Below, piece after piece: positions 46,161-58,109 of a stretch of DNA of 64,000 bases. The position numbers were made by a program, and so were the translations under genes. Within the stretch, counting starts at the first letter, position 1. The number at the start of each line of letters is the position of its first letter. The stretch covers positions 115,103,783-115,167,782 of the forward strand of contig NC_081406.1 of the NCBI RefSeq assembly GCF_030272615.1, given 5' to 3'. Origin of the DNA: Cryptomeria japonica. Taxonomy: Eukaryota > Streptophyta > Pinopsida > Cupressales > Cupressaceae. The notes beneath the pieces are model-generated. The model saw only the letters and a list, made by a program, of their open reading frames with translations, did no database searches and was not told the DNA's origin.

Positions 46161-47160
46161 TAAACCATGTATTGATCCTCATGATTGAAAGCAATCATTC
46201 ATCTAGCAGCACTTCATATCGTCCATTGAAGCTCATCAATTTTATGGTCGCACCCTTTTTTCAATGGAAACATGTACTTCGGTGGCTTAACTGTATCTTC
46301 CCTCGAAATGTCATGTTTCATCAATGTCTCCTTAGTTTCTATGAAACTACCATCATCGTTAAGGATCTTTGTGGCTTCAAAAATCTCTTCACTTTCATCG
46401 AAAGGCTCTCCCTCATGTGTTTATGTCAATGTAATCCTCCATCGGCTCATCAAAACCCCATTTTTGGTAGGAATCCTTTCATCGCTATGTTTTGCAACCA
46501 TCTTATCGGTCAAGTCATTGATGAAATTTTTTATGTCGGCAAAAGAAAAATATCCTCCTTCGACTTTTCATTTTTTGATGGAACTGTGCTCATCGGCCAA
46601 TAAATTTTGCACCTATTCGACACCTTCCTTTTCTCAAAAAGTCTTTTTAATGAGAAAGTTATCTTTGGTCAACATCTTTTGTCCCTCTTCGATATGCTCT
46701 CTTCCTTGAAATAGCTTCGTCAATAAAATATCCATTGGTTCCTTCGATATCACTCTTTCAGCCAGACTTCTTCCCTCGGCGAGTTGTTTGCATGTCTCAT
46801 CAATACTGTGGTTTCATCGAAACTCTTTATTCCATCGGTGGGATGACTCCTAATTTCCTCGATGTACTTTATGTCGATGGAACTAATGATTTTGGTGAAT
46901 CCTTTTGGAAGTTCATCGCAGCCAATATTTGTTGGATAAGTCACTTTATCGATAGGATAATGGTAAGCTTCTTTGATAGAGTCATTTCGGTCAGACTGGG
47001 CATTTCAGTGAAGGATTAGTATGTATATCCGATGGCCTTGGTTTGAGCGATAACTTTTAGGATTATGATGTTGATGGAAATGCCAAGGGTTCTATCGAAA
47101 TTCTTAAGGGCATGCTTGATTTCATTTTTTTTTAAGAAAACTTTTGTAGCTTCAACTAAA
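46161..47160. other. Unrecognised sequence with frequent TCG motifs
   Basis: I recognise no gene. ATCGG/CATCGA/TCGATGG motifs recur irregularly every 20 to 40 bases, which is unusual beside the CpG-poor surroundings and suggests an old degenerate tandem or LTR-like sequence. The open frames at 46154-46709 show no known motif. Confidence 0.35.
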
Positions 47161-48373
47161 ACCATAAAATTCTATTTATTTAAATTCAATGCTCAACAGT
47201 GGCTCTAACTGGGGATGGAGGTATACTATGGATGCCTTCAAGAATCTTAATTACTAGAATATAATTAATCATATGATTTGTGTGTTAGGAATTTTCAATT
47301 AAAGGGGAGGGGAACTCCAAGTTAATTCACTAGGATAAGGCTAACTTTGAAAAGTTAATGAGGATGATGTTCCAAATCCCTTCTAAGTTTGAAAAGGAAA
47401 ATTAAGTTTAAAGGTTGTTGTTCTAGCTAAAATTTGAATATGATGGATACGTCAGGGGTAATTAGGGTGTCCCAGCTTGATGTTGATGGAGGAGAAGGGT
47501 ATGTGCAAGATCATGGTGTGCCAAAACAGACCCTTAAGTGGCAATGAAATTTCAAAAAAATCAGGGTTATGCAACTTGACATGAAAATTTGAATAAGTTG
47601 TGAACATTATTTCTAAAATATGTAAGAAGAGAATATATAGAAAATTGAATGTAGTTTCTAAGCTACTAGTTGTTTTTTGGAAAAAAAAAATCCTATTTGA
47701 TGAAAATTTCAAATTTCAATGCAGTGGTACTAAAATTTCAGGAAAAAAATAAGAAGTAGATGTATGTCTGACCACCCTAATCAAAATCAAATCTTAATAT
47801 TTTTTTATAATATTTATAATATAAGTATTAGACTCATGTTCGGATGTGACACATATTTTTTTTTAATTTTTTATGAATTAAATAATTATTTATGATTTTT
47901 TTACTACAGCTTTTCAGAAATTCAGAAACTCCTACGTCTGACCACCTTAACTTGGTCAAAACCTTATGAAATTTAATTTTTTTTAATTTTTCCCTATAGT
48001 AGACGAAGCATAGGATGTGATGCATGTTTCGGTTTCAAAAAATGTTATACCATTTGAAAGTTATGAGTGTTTTTCAATCAGTATATCAATCAGGACTATT
48101 GTTAGAATTCAATTAGAAAATAAATAATAATTATTTACTAAAGTCGAAATAAGACAAGCCTTATATTTTTGGAAAGTTGGGAACGTCCTTAAAAAACCCT
48201 TTTCGTTTTATCAATTTTGGCTACAAAAAAGGTCGTCAGCCACTAGTGTAAAGTCTAGAAAATTGGGGAATATTGAAAACCACGTTTTTTCAGTTGACTT
48301 TCCAAGCTTGTAACTTCCAAACCTAATACCAAAGCATTCCCGAGCTGAAATTTGAAATTTGAAAATTTGAGTA
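47161..48373. other. AT-rich sequence without recognised features
   Basis: No ORF of note. A segment with CTACGTCTGACCACC occurs twice (near 47761 and 47930), hinting at a diverged direct repeat. Approaches the foldback arm at 48374. Confidence 0.35.
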
Positions 48374-48548
48374 CAAAAATCGGATATCGGATAAAATCGG
48401 ATATCGGATTTTATCCGATATTCGATTTTTGTAAAAAATTTGTGGTCCTCGATGAATTTCCCTTTGCCGCCATTTATGAAGTAAATTGCCACATGGCAGA
48501 AATCCAATATCTGATTAAATCGGATGTTATATTTTATTAGTCATATTT

Positions 48549-48999
48549 TAAAGAGGGAGAGAAGGAGAGGGAGAGAGAGAGAGAGAGAGGGAGAGAGAGA
48601 GGAGGAGAGGGAGAGAAGGAGAGAGAGAGATAGAGAGAGAGGAGGAGAGGGAGAGAGAGAGAGAGAGAGGGGGAGAGGGAGAGAGAGAGAGAGAGAAGGA
48701 GAGGGAGAGAGGAGGAGAGGGAGAGAGAGAGAGAGGGAGAGGGAGAGAGAGAGGAGGAGAGGGAGAGAGGGAGAGAGGAGGAGAGGGAGAGGGAGAGAGA
48801 GAGAGAGAGGAGGAGAGGGAGAGAGGGAGAGAGAGAGAGAGAAGGAGAGGGAGAGAGGGAGAGAGAGAGAGGGAGAGAGAGAGGAGGAGAGGGAGAGAAG
48901 GAGAGAGAGAGAGATAGAGAGAGAGGAGGAGAGGGAGAGAGAGAGAGAGGAGGAGAGGGAGAGAGAGAAAGAGAAGGAGAGGGAGAGAGAGAGAGAGAC
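48549..48999. repeat. (GAGAGAGGGAGA)n purine tract
   Basis: About 450 bases almost entirely GA with GGAGG interruptions. Arg/Glu- or Leu/Ser-rich frames here are artefacts of composition. Confidence 0.97.
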
Positions 49000-51900
49000 C
49001 ATATGACCCCTAATGACACAATTTGGTGTCTTAAGGGGACCTATGGTGTTGTTAGGGGTCATATGGTGTCTTGGGACACCATAGGACCCCTTAAGACACC
49101 AAATCATGTCATTAGGGGTCATATTGTGTCTTACGACCCATAACTATGACCCCTAATGATAGTTATGTGATATGGTGTCCCATGAACCCTTATGACCTCT
49201 CAGGACACCATATGACCCCTAATGACACCATATTGGGTCTCTTTGGGTCATATTATGTCCTAAGGGGTCATATTGTGGTCTATGACCCCTTAGGACACCA
49301 TATGACCCCTAACGACATGATTTGGTGTCTTCAGGGGTCCTATGGTGTCGTTAGGGGTCATATGGTGTCCGTAGGGGTCATATGGTGTCTTGGGACACCA
49401 TAGGACCCCTTAGGACATAATATAACCCCTTAAGACACAATATAACCCAAAGCAACCAATATGGTGTCATTAGGGGTCATATGGTGTCCTAAGAGGTCAT
49501 AAGGGTTCATGGGACACCATATGACCCCTAACGACAACATCAGACCCCTTAAGACACCAAATCATGTCGTTAGGGGTCATATTGTGTCTTAAGGGGTCCT
49601 ATGGTGTCCCAAGACACCATATAATCCCTATGGACACCATATGACCCCTAACGACACCATAGGACCCCTTAAGACACCAAATCATGTTGTTAGGGGTCAT
49701 ATTGTGTCTTACGGGGTCGTAGGACACAATATGACCCCTAACGACACAATTTGGTGTCTTAAGGGGTCTTATGGTGTCAAAAGACACCATATGATCCCTA
49801 ACGGCACCATAGGACCCCTTAAGACACCAAATCATTACATTAGGGGTCATATTGTGTCTTACGGGGTCGTAGGACACAATATGACCCCTAATGACATGAT
49901 TTGGTGTCTTAAGGGGTTTGATGGTGTCATTAGGGGTCATATGGTGTCCATAGGAGTCATATGGTGTCCCATGAACCCTGATGACCTCTTAGGACATCAT
50001 ATGACCCCTAATGACACCATATTGGGCCACTTTGGGTCATATTGTGTTGTTAGGGGTCATATTGTGTCTTAAGAGGTCCTATGGTGTCCCAAGACACCAT
50101 ATGACCCCTAACGACACCATATGACCCCTTAAGACACCAAATCATGTCGTTAGAGATCATATTGTGTCCTACGACCCTGTACGACACAATATGATCCCTA
50201 ACGATATTATTTGCTGTCTTAAGGGGTCCTATGGTGTTGTTAGGGGTCATATGGTGTCTTGGGACACCATAGGACCCCTTAAGACACCATATGACCCCTA
50301 ATGACACCATATTGGGTCGCTTTGGGTTATATTGTGTCGTTAGGGGTCATATTGTGTCTTAAGGGGTCCTATGGTGTTCCAAGACACTATATGATGCCTA
50401 AGGACACCATATGACCCCTAACGACACCATAGGACCCCTTAAGACACCAAATCATGTCGTTAGGGGTCATATTGTGTCCTACGACATTGTACGACACAAT
50501 ATGATCCCTAACGATTTGATTTGGTGTCTTAAGGGGTCATATGGTGTCATTAGGGGTCATATGGTGTCCATAGGGGTCATATGGTGTCTTGGGACACCAT
50601 AGGACCCCTTAAGACACCATATGACCCCTAATGACACCATATTGGGTCGCTTTGCATCATATTGTGTCATTAGGGGTCATATTGTGTCTTAAGGGGTCCT
50701 ATGGTGTCCCAAGACACCATATGACCCCTATGGACACCATATGACCCCTAATGACACCATAGGACCCCTTAAGACACCAAATCATGTCATTAGGGGTCAT
50801 ATTGTGTCCTACGACCCCGTACAACACAATATGATCCCTAATGATATGATTTGGTGTCTTGAGGGGTCCTATGGTGTTGTTAGGGGTCATATGGTGTCTT
50901 GGGACACCATAGGACCCCTTAAGACACCATATGACCCCTAATGACACCATATTGGGTCGCTTTGGGTCATATTGTGTTGTTAGGTTTCATATTGTGTCTT
51001 AAGGGGTCCTATGGTGTCCCAAGAAACTATATGACCCCTATGGACACCATATGACCCCTAACGACACCATAGGACCCCTTAAGACACCAAATCATGTCGT
51101 TAGGGGACATATTGTGTCCTATGGGGGTCGTAGGACACAATATGTCCCCTAACGACATGATTTGGTGTCTTAAGGGGTCCTATGATGTCGTTAGGGGTCA
51201 TATGGTGTCCATAGGGGTCATATGGTGTCTTGGGACACCATAGGACCCCTTAAGACACAATATGACCCCTTAGGACACAATATGACCCAAAGTGACCCAA
51301 TATGGTGTCATTAGGGGTAATATGGTGTCCTAAGAGGTCATAAGGGTTCATGGGACACCATATGACCCCTATGGACACCATATGACCCCTATGGACACCA
51401 TATGACCCCTAACGACACCATCAGACCCCTTAAGACACCAAATCATGTCGTTAGGGGTCATATTGTGTCCTAAGGGGTCCTATGGTGTCCCAAGAAACCA
51501 TATGACCCCTATGGACACCATATGACCCCTAACGACACCATAGGACACCTTAAGACACCAAATCATGTAGTTAGGGGTCATATTGTGTCTTACAAGGTCG
51601 TATGACACAATATGACTCCTAACGACACAATTTGGTGTCTTAAGGGGTCTTATGGTGTCACAAGACACCATATGATCCCTAACGACACCATAGGACCCCT
51701 TAAGACACCAAATCATAACATTAGGGGTCATATTGTGTCTTATGGGGTCGTAGGACACAATATGACCCCTAACGACATGATTTGGTGTCTTAAGGGGTCT
51801 GATGGTGTCGTTAGGGTCATATGGTGTCCATAGGGGTTATATGGTATCCCATGAACCCTTATGACCTCTTAGGACACCATATGACCCCTAATGACACCAT

Positions 51901-52395
51901 ATTGGGTCACTTTGGGTCATATTGTGTTGTTAGGGGTCATATTGTGTCTTAAGGGGTCCTATGGTGTCCCAAGACACTATATGACCCCTATGGACACCAT
52001 ATGACCCCTAATGACACCATAGGACCCCTTGAGACACCAAATCATGTTGTTAGAGATCATATTGTGTTGTACAGGGTTGTAGGACACAATATGACCCCTA
52101 GCGACATGATTTGGTGTCTTAAGGGGTCCTATGGTGTTGTTAGGGGTCATATGGTGTCCATAGGGGTCATATGGTGTCTTGGGACACCATAGGACCCCTT
52201 AAGACACAATATGACCCCTTAGGACACAATATGACCCAAAGCAACCCAATATGGTGTCATTAGGGGTCATATGGTGTCCTAAGAGGTCATAAGGGTTCAT
52301 GGGACACCATATGACCCCTACGGACACCATATGACCCCCAACGACACCATCAGACCCCTTAAGACACCAAATCATGTCGTTAGGGGTCATATTGT
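49000..52395. repeat. 20-bp satellite with alternating orientation
   Basis: Built from a monomer close to GACACCATATGACCCCTAAC (20 bases) and its reverse complement. Runs of roughly two to four monomers in one orientation switch to the other, giving dozens of short palindromes. A rarer variant, ATTGGGTCGCTTTGGGTCAT, marks blocks near 49231, 50021, 50313, 50640, 50950 and 51900, and in reverse near 51285 and 52230; local spacing is 310-330 bases where regular. No stop-rich frame exists, which explains long MTPNDTI-type open frames on both strands. Confidence 0.93.
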
Positions 52396-52728
52396 GTCTC
52401 TCTCTCTCCCTCTCTCCCTCTCCACCTCTCTCTCTCTCCCTCTCTCCCTCTCCTCCTCTCTCTCTCTCTCCCTCTCCCTCTCCTCCTCTCTCTCTCTCTC
52501 CCTCTCTCCCTCTCCTCCTCTCTCTCTCCCTCTCCCCTCTCTCTCTCTCTCCCTCTCCTCTCTCCCTCTCCTCCTCTCTCTCTCTCTCTCCCTATCCTCC
52601 TCTCTCTCTCTCTCCCTCTCCTCCTCTCTCTCTATCTCTCTCTCTCTCTCCTTCTCTCCCTCTCCTCCTCTCTCTCTCCCTCTCCTTCTCTCTCTCTCTC
52701 TCCCTCTCTCCCTCTTCTCTCTCTCTCC

Positions 52729-52780
<52 letters not shown>

Positions 52781-52839
52781 CTCTCTCTCTCCCTCTCCCT
52801 CTCTCCCTCTCCTCCTCTCTCTCTCTCTCTCTCCCTCTC

Positions 52840-52877
<38 letters not shown>

Positions 52878-52940
52878 TCCTCCTCTTCTCCTCTCTCTCT
52901 CTCTCCCTCTCTCCCTCTCCTCCTCCTCTCTCTCTCTCTC
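52396..52940. repeat. (CTCTCTCCCTCTCC)n pyrimidine tract
   Basis: About 545 bases of CT only, complementary in composition and orientation to 48549-48999, forming the inner foldback arm. Confidence 0.97.
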
Positions 52941-53245
52941 TAAAATATGACCAATAAAATCCAATATCTGATTTAATCAGATATCGGATTTCTGCCATGT
53001 GGCAGTTTAGTTCGTAAATGGCGGCAATGGGAATTTTTTGGGGGGACCACATATTTTTGTACTAAAATCGGATATCAGATTTTATCGGATATCCAATTTT
53101 GGTACTAAAAACCAAAAAAAAAAAAGGGTTTTTGGGCCATTCTGTTGATTCCAAGGGCTGACAGTTTGGGTCCTATGTTTTCTATAGACGATCACGGGGT
53201 TGGAGACAGCTAGAGACAAATTAGTGCTTTTGGGAGATTCTTAAA

Positions 53246-56200
53246 GTGAAAACTTACATTGTCAATCATGAAGGAGCATATGTGTGGAGGGAAATGGGGA
53301 GTAGTAGTCATCGAAAGTTTAAACGCAAAAGAAAACTTTCAAATGACCAAGTTGAAGTGTATAGAGAAAGAGATAGAGAATGTCATAGGAGGAGAAGACA
53401 AGGTATGTTAAATATTGCTAATGTTACTTCAACTGAAGAGGAAATTGAAATTGAAAATGTGCCACAAGTTATTGAAAATGAAAATGTAGATTTTGTAAGT
53501 GAAAATATTGAAAATGTTGAAAGTGATAATGAAAATGCTCAACATGTGGAAAATGTGCCACAAGTTATTGAAAATGAAAATGTAGATTTTGAAAGTGAAA
53601 ATATTGAAAATTTTGAAAATGTTGAAAGTGATAATGAAAATGCTCAACATGTGGAAAATGTGCCACAAGTTATTGAAAATGAAAATGTAGATTTTGAAAG
53701 TGAAAATATTGAAAATTTTGAAAATGTTGAAAGTGATAATGAAAATGCTCAACATGTGGAAAATTTTGACATAGGAGGTGAAAATGTGGAAAACTTTAAC
53801 ATTGAAGGTGGAATTGCCTCACCAAGTGAACCATATGTAACACCTAATTACTTTAGAAATGAAGACCCTCTCATGGATGAAAGACAAATTCCAAATCCAA
53901 GACCTTCAAGAACCCCAAAATGGTTATTTGAAAAGGATGAGAACATTATTGCGAATCTTGAAGGCAAGAAGAGGTCAACAAGAACCGTTCGGTTGTGGGC
54001 TAGAAAACTTTTCAACCAAAATTTTAGCAGAAGAAATTGACCGAGCAATGCCAACTCTTTGTTCAATTGCTAAAGATGATAAAGATGAGAACATTGCTAA
54101 ACAAATTGAAGATTCGTATGAACAAGAAAATGGAGAGAAATTCTACTATTGCAAAAAATCTATTTGACGCTCTCAATTCTATTGGAAAGAATACCAAAGA
54201 AAGAGATAAGAGAGCTTGTCGAAGAGTGATTACAACCTCCTTAGTAAGCCATCAATTGAGGTAGGCTCATCAAATGAGTCACACTTGTGTTGATTTTAAC
54301 ATAAACTGTAAAACTTTGGATAGAGCACTTGCACGAAGACAAAGACTTGATGATCCACTTCAACAAGATACATGGGCATTTGGTGGGAGGCTTCCACGTG
54401 TTGATAGAAAGTTGGCTGACAATGTGAAGGAAGAGATTCAACAATTTTGGCACTCTAATTCTAGAGTGTCACCCAATGTAAAGGACATTTTGAAATTAAG
54501 AATCAGCAGCCTAGACCACACACCACATCCCAAACATTTCTTGGAATCAAGCCAAACAATGTTGTACAAAAAATTTTGTGAATTACATCCAACTTTGCAA
54601 ATATCACAAAGGGCCTTTGAATCTTTGAAACCATTTTATTGTGTTCCTCTTAAGATTCGCAATACCTATTGTTGCGAGTACCATGTGGAGTTTTCAATGT
54701 ACCATGAACTTTTATGTCATATTCGTTCTACGATGCATACTAATGAGATGTTGCAAGAGTGTGGTGCAATGTTATTTCTGAGATCATCAAGAGACTTGCA
54801 AGATCTATTTTTATGCCCTAGAGATGATGGCTGCTATTTCTATAGAAATTATTGTTTGAATGAGAAGTGCTCAGAATGCGGTGGGTTGTCAAAGTTTGTT
54901 TCATGTTTTCATGAGGGAAGTGAACATGAGTTTGGAAATAATTATGTTGAGAAAAAAAGATACGAGATAGTGAAATATATTGTGAAGAGTGGAGGTGAAG
55001 GTTCTAGATGCGAATTAGTCTCAAGAGAAGTGAGTATTGCTGATTTTATTTTGGATTTTTAGGAAAATATTTTCTACAAGTACGCAAGGCACACCCATAG
55101 GTCTCAGTGGTTGGATCAATAGTTCAGGATGTGTAAGAACTCTTTCTTGATTGGCACTATTGTATCGGTGGTTGATTTTGCAGAGAACTATACATTGCAA
55201 CCATAGAATGAGGTACAGTCTCAGTACTACAATTCAGTCCAGATTGCTATTTTTGTTCACATTACATATAGACATGCTCCTGATAGTACAGAAGACGATA
55301 GGAAGATAATCAGGGAGTATCATTTTTATATGAGCGATGATAGATCACACTCCTCCAAGTATGTGCAACATTCTTTTGAGAATTTTTTTGAGTTCTTGCA
55401 TGAGAAAGATATTGCAATTGACCGACATATAATATGGTCAGATAACTGTACGGGTCAATTCAAGAATGTGCATATGTTTTATTGGTTGAGTAGAATGCAT
55501 GTGGAGAGGCGTATACCTCATATTTGGTGTTTTTCTGAGGTGGGGCATGGGAAGGGAGAGCATGATGGAGCAGGTGCATGTTTGAAGAGAGTTCTAGTTA
55601 AGGAGCAATTGAGGATTTCAGGTGCAAATTTCTCTGATGCACGTTCTATTGTTGATTGGTGTAGTTCAGCATTGTCACATGGAGGTACTCTTGATTCAGC
55701 AGTGAGAAGATTCTTTTGGTTCGTTGAGGAGGGAACAGTGGGAGATAGATTGGATTGTCAAACAATTAAAGATTCTTCAAAGATGCATTCATTTCTCAGC
55801 TCATATGCAAGTACATGGACCATTTGGACATGAGCATTATCTTGTTTTTGTCAGAGTTGTCTTCGATGTGATTGGGATCAATGCAAGTCAAGTGAGTGGG
55901 TTGATACGTGGGTTCCTCACTATCTAACTCCTTTATCTCAAACAATATCCTTGTCAAACGATGACATGGAAAGTTCACTTGAGTATGATCATCTATCAGA
56001 TCTTGTACAACCAGGACATGTTTTTGCAGTTGTTGCACCGCAAGGGAATGAAGAGAGATCAGAATATTGGTTGGCACGATATGTACAGGGAAAACAAAAG
56101 CTAACACAACTAGTGATAGATGATGATGGGTTCACATATCCTACAGGTTCAGTTGTTGTTGTGGGAACTTGGTTGCAAACATACATGATTAGAAAGAATG

Positions 56201-56400
56201 GCATACCTACATTTGAAGACTATAAGAGACACAAAACCATTATAATGTACTCACACCTTATTATAGCTACAAATGTCAAGTTGTTGAAGCATCAAGCAAA
56301 ACCAAAGACCAAAGAGCTATGGACAGTGACTACTGCTAATCATGAAGCAATACTGGATACTCTTAAACAAAGAGATGACCCTTCAGGCACACTTGAGTAG
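53246..56400 (+). pseudogene. Y transposase, DDE-like
   Basis: Start near the ATG at 53246 (MKTYIVNHEG) or the later Met at 53294. N-terminal part: basic stretch (KFKRKRK), then acidic repeats (see 53456). Middle (54274-55062): RALARRQRL, WAFGGRLPR, YCCEYHVEFSMYHEL and CSECGG. Catalytic candidates: VVDFAENYT (55170), IIWSDNCTGQFKN (55430) and EVGHGKGEHDGAGACLKR (55540), all residues intact. Cys cluster CFCQSCLRCDWDQCKS and C-terminal VVVVGTWLQTY to a TAG at 56398-56400 (the real end, matching X). Three stops between 55060 and 55210 are TAG at Gln positions of X. One TGA at 55831 precedes the Cys cluster, and frame changes occur near 54010. Otherwise the better-preserved full-length member. 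Confidence 0.8.
53456..53765 (+). repeat. 96/105-bp coding tandem repeat in Y transposase N-terminus
   Basis: Three units starting at 53456, 53552 and 53657 (96, 105 and about 105 bases), all multiples of three, encoding ENVPQVIENENVDF and ESDNENAQHVE. They expand an acidic Asn/Glu-rich linker without breaking frame. Confidence 0.93.
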
Positions 56401-58105
56401 TAGGTCTTCAATGGTGCCTTATTTTTTTATCATGCATTTCATTTCAAACAATGATCATTAAACCTTAATGTTCAAGTTTGTTACGTGTATATTAAGGATG
56501 TGTTTTTGGCAACACGGTTTTTGCATGCACATAGCAAGTACACTCGATATAATTGGAAGGGATGTATTTTTGCAACATGACTTATTATCATGCATTTGAT
56601 GAGCTTTACAATTTTTCTTATTAGAGAACACTATTTGATAATTTTTTATGATATAATTATCGCATAACCTTTATGCTCATGAAGGTATTTTTTGATGATA
56701 TACAATAGTATCACATTACAATTTTTGCGCCAACATAGTGGGTTCTATTGATATAATTCAAAGGGACATATTTTTATGGTATATGATCCCACCTTTTCAT
56801 TTATTATCATGCATTTTAGTTGAAGTGATTATCATAAATCCGTTATGTTCATCCATGCATTTTATGTGTAGACTAACAATTCTTAAAAATACAGGTTCAT
56901 GCTAGATCATTCGTTGTTGACGAGACCCTCTCTTGGTGATGGTACATATTCCTTTATGCATTAATGAGATTAAATTTTGGGTCTTGTTGTTTTTATTATC
57001 ATGAAGATGATTCAAATGCATGTGGCCAGGACACATCTGCAGTGGATCAAATTGTCATGACAGATGATCTATTGAATCAAACATTTGACATTGATAGTCA
57101 GGTAAATAGGTTAATGTTGGGCCTTCAACATCAACACCTACTAGTCAAAGTGGTCATCGAACTTTCACTCAGGTACCCTTGTCTATTTTTATTCATTAAT
57201 GGTTTATAAAATAAAGTCAGTTAGATTTTGGGAATTGAATAACATTGTTTCATTTTCAGATGCTGACATCAGATGCACCTAATATTCTCTCCACAATGGA
57301 GCATGGTGTTCTCTAGCAGTAGCATCTTTGATGCTTTTGATAGTAGTATGAGTCAGATTAATAAATTTCTAATTTGATGCTTCCCATTGGGCTTTGCAAC
57401 TTCAGATTGTGAGTGTGCCCCTGTTACAAATGAATTGTACTTTAATCGACATAGATGGTCTATGATGGCTTTTTTGTAAGATTATATGGTTTTATTACAT
57501 ATATTGTACTTTAATCAACATATAACAATATCCAAGTGGTGGTTGGCATGAGCTTGAATATGGTAAGTTGTATGCATCTTGAAGCTGAATATGATATGTT
57601 GTATACATCTTGAAGTTGAACTTTGATTAGACTTTGCTAGCATTTGATGAATCATAAATGTCATTTTATTATTAATCTTGTGAGTGTGAGGTGTAGGAAT
57701 AAATATCAATTACTTTGAATGTCATGGATGGTTGTCCTCATATGTTAACCACCAGATGTTTGTGCCTTATGAAGAAAAGTTGAACAGATAATAACTAATT
57801 GAGAACATCAATTCAAATCCATAATCTAGAGGATACTAATAACAGATCTTTGTATATTTATTTTTTCTAATAATGAAATAGGTACAATTGTATTGAGATA
57901 AAATGAAGCTTTTCTCTCATATGAAGATGTCACATTGGCAAATTGGTCTTTATTATAATACACAAGACATAAGTAAAATCAAAATGCTCTCAAGGTACAG
58001 TTTTGGACTTGAACCATATTGCATAAATCTCAAGGCTTCAACTTGATTATCATTAAAGGTTTCTGATTGTTTACAAAATATCCCTTCATATCCCTTCATG
58101 GATGT
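56401..58105 (+). other. Spacer downstream of Y transposase with possible spliced remnant
   Basis: Mostly AT-rich noncoding. GT-AG-like exon candidates lie at about 56895-56939, 57003-57102 and 57260-57379. The middle one reads VDQIVMTDDLLNQTFDIDSQ before GTAAAT, which resembles gene1 of X (VEDVTLTDELMDMVF before a donor). This may be a fragment of a second gene1-like unit or alternative 3' exons; I am unsure. Confidence 0.35.
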
Positions 58106-58109
58106 CACA

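Larger units (their letters stand above)
48374..53098. repeat. Giant foldback structure
   Basis: Outer arms 48374-48548 and 52941-53098 are inverted: AAATCGGATATCGGAT boxes, GCCGCCATTTA/TAAATGGCGGC, TGCCACATGGCAGAAATCC and its complement. Inside each arm is a GA-rich (48549-48999) or CT-rich (52396-52940) tract, complementary to each other. The centre (49000-52395) is the 20-bp satellite. The whole ~4.7 kb could fold back on itself. No coding sequence is credible in it. The GGATATC boxes recur at the far end of Y. Confidence 0.82.

Noticed and set aside
46154-46709. Host gene in the + strand frames here
   Set aside because: No recognised motif, no splice structure, and overlapping frames of similar length; not supported.
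48524-49122. Long Arg/Glu-rich (+) and Leu/Ser-rich (-) open frames
   Set aside because: They translate a GA simple repeat in several frames at once; composition, not coding.
49146-52390. Many open frames with MTPNDTIGPLKTPN-like repeats on both strands
   Set aside because: A 20-base monomer lacking stops gives a 60-base period open in several frames and on both strands; no start context or conservation beyond the repeat.
52331-53052. Ser/Leu/Pro-rich and Arg/Glu-rich frames in the CT tract
   Set aside because: Simple-repeat artefact, mirror of the GA tract.
55060-55210. Recoded TAG (stop read as Gln) in the Y transposase
   Set aside because: Three TAG codons at Gln positions are striking, but X keeps Gln, other stops and frame breaks exist, and unrelated elements show the same bias; methylation decay is simpler.
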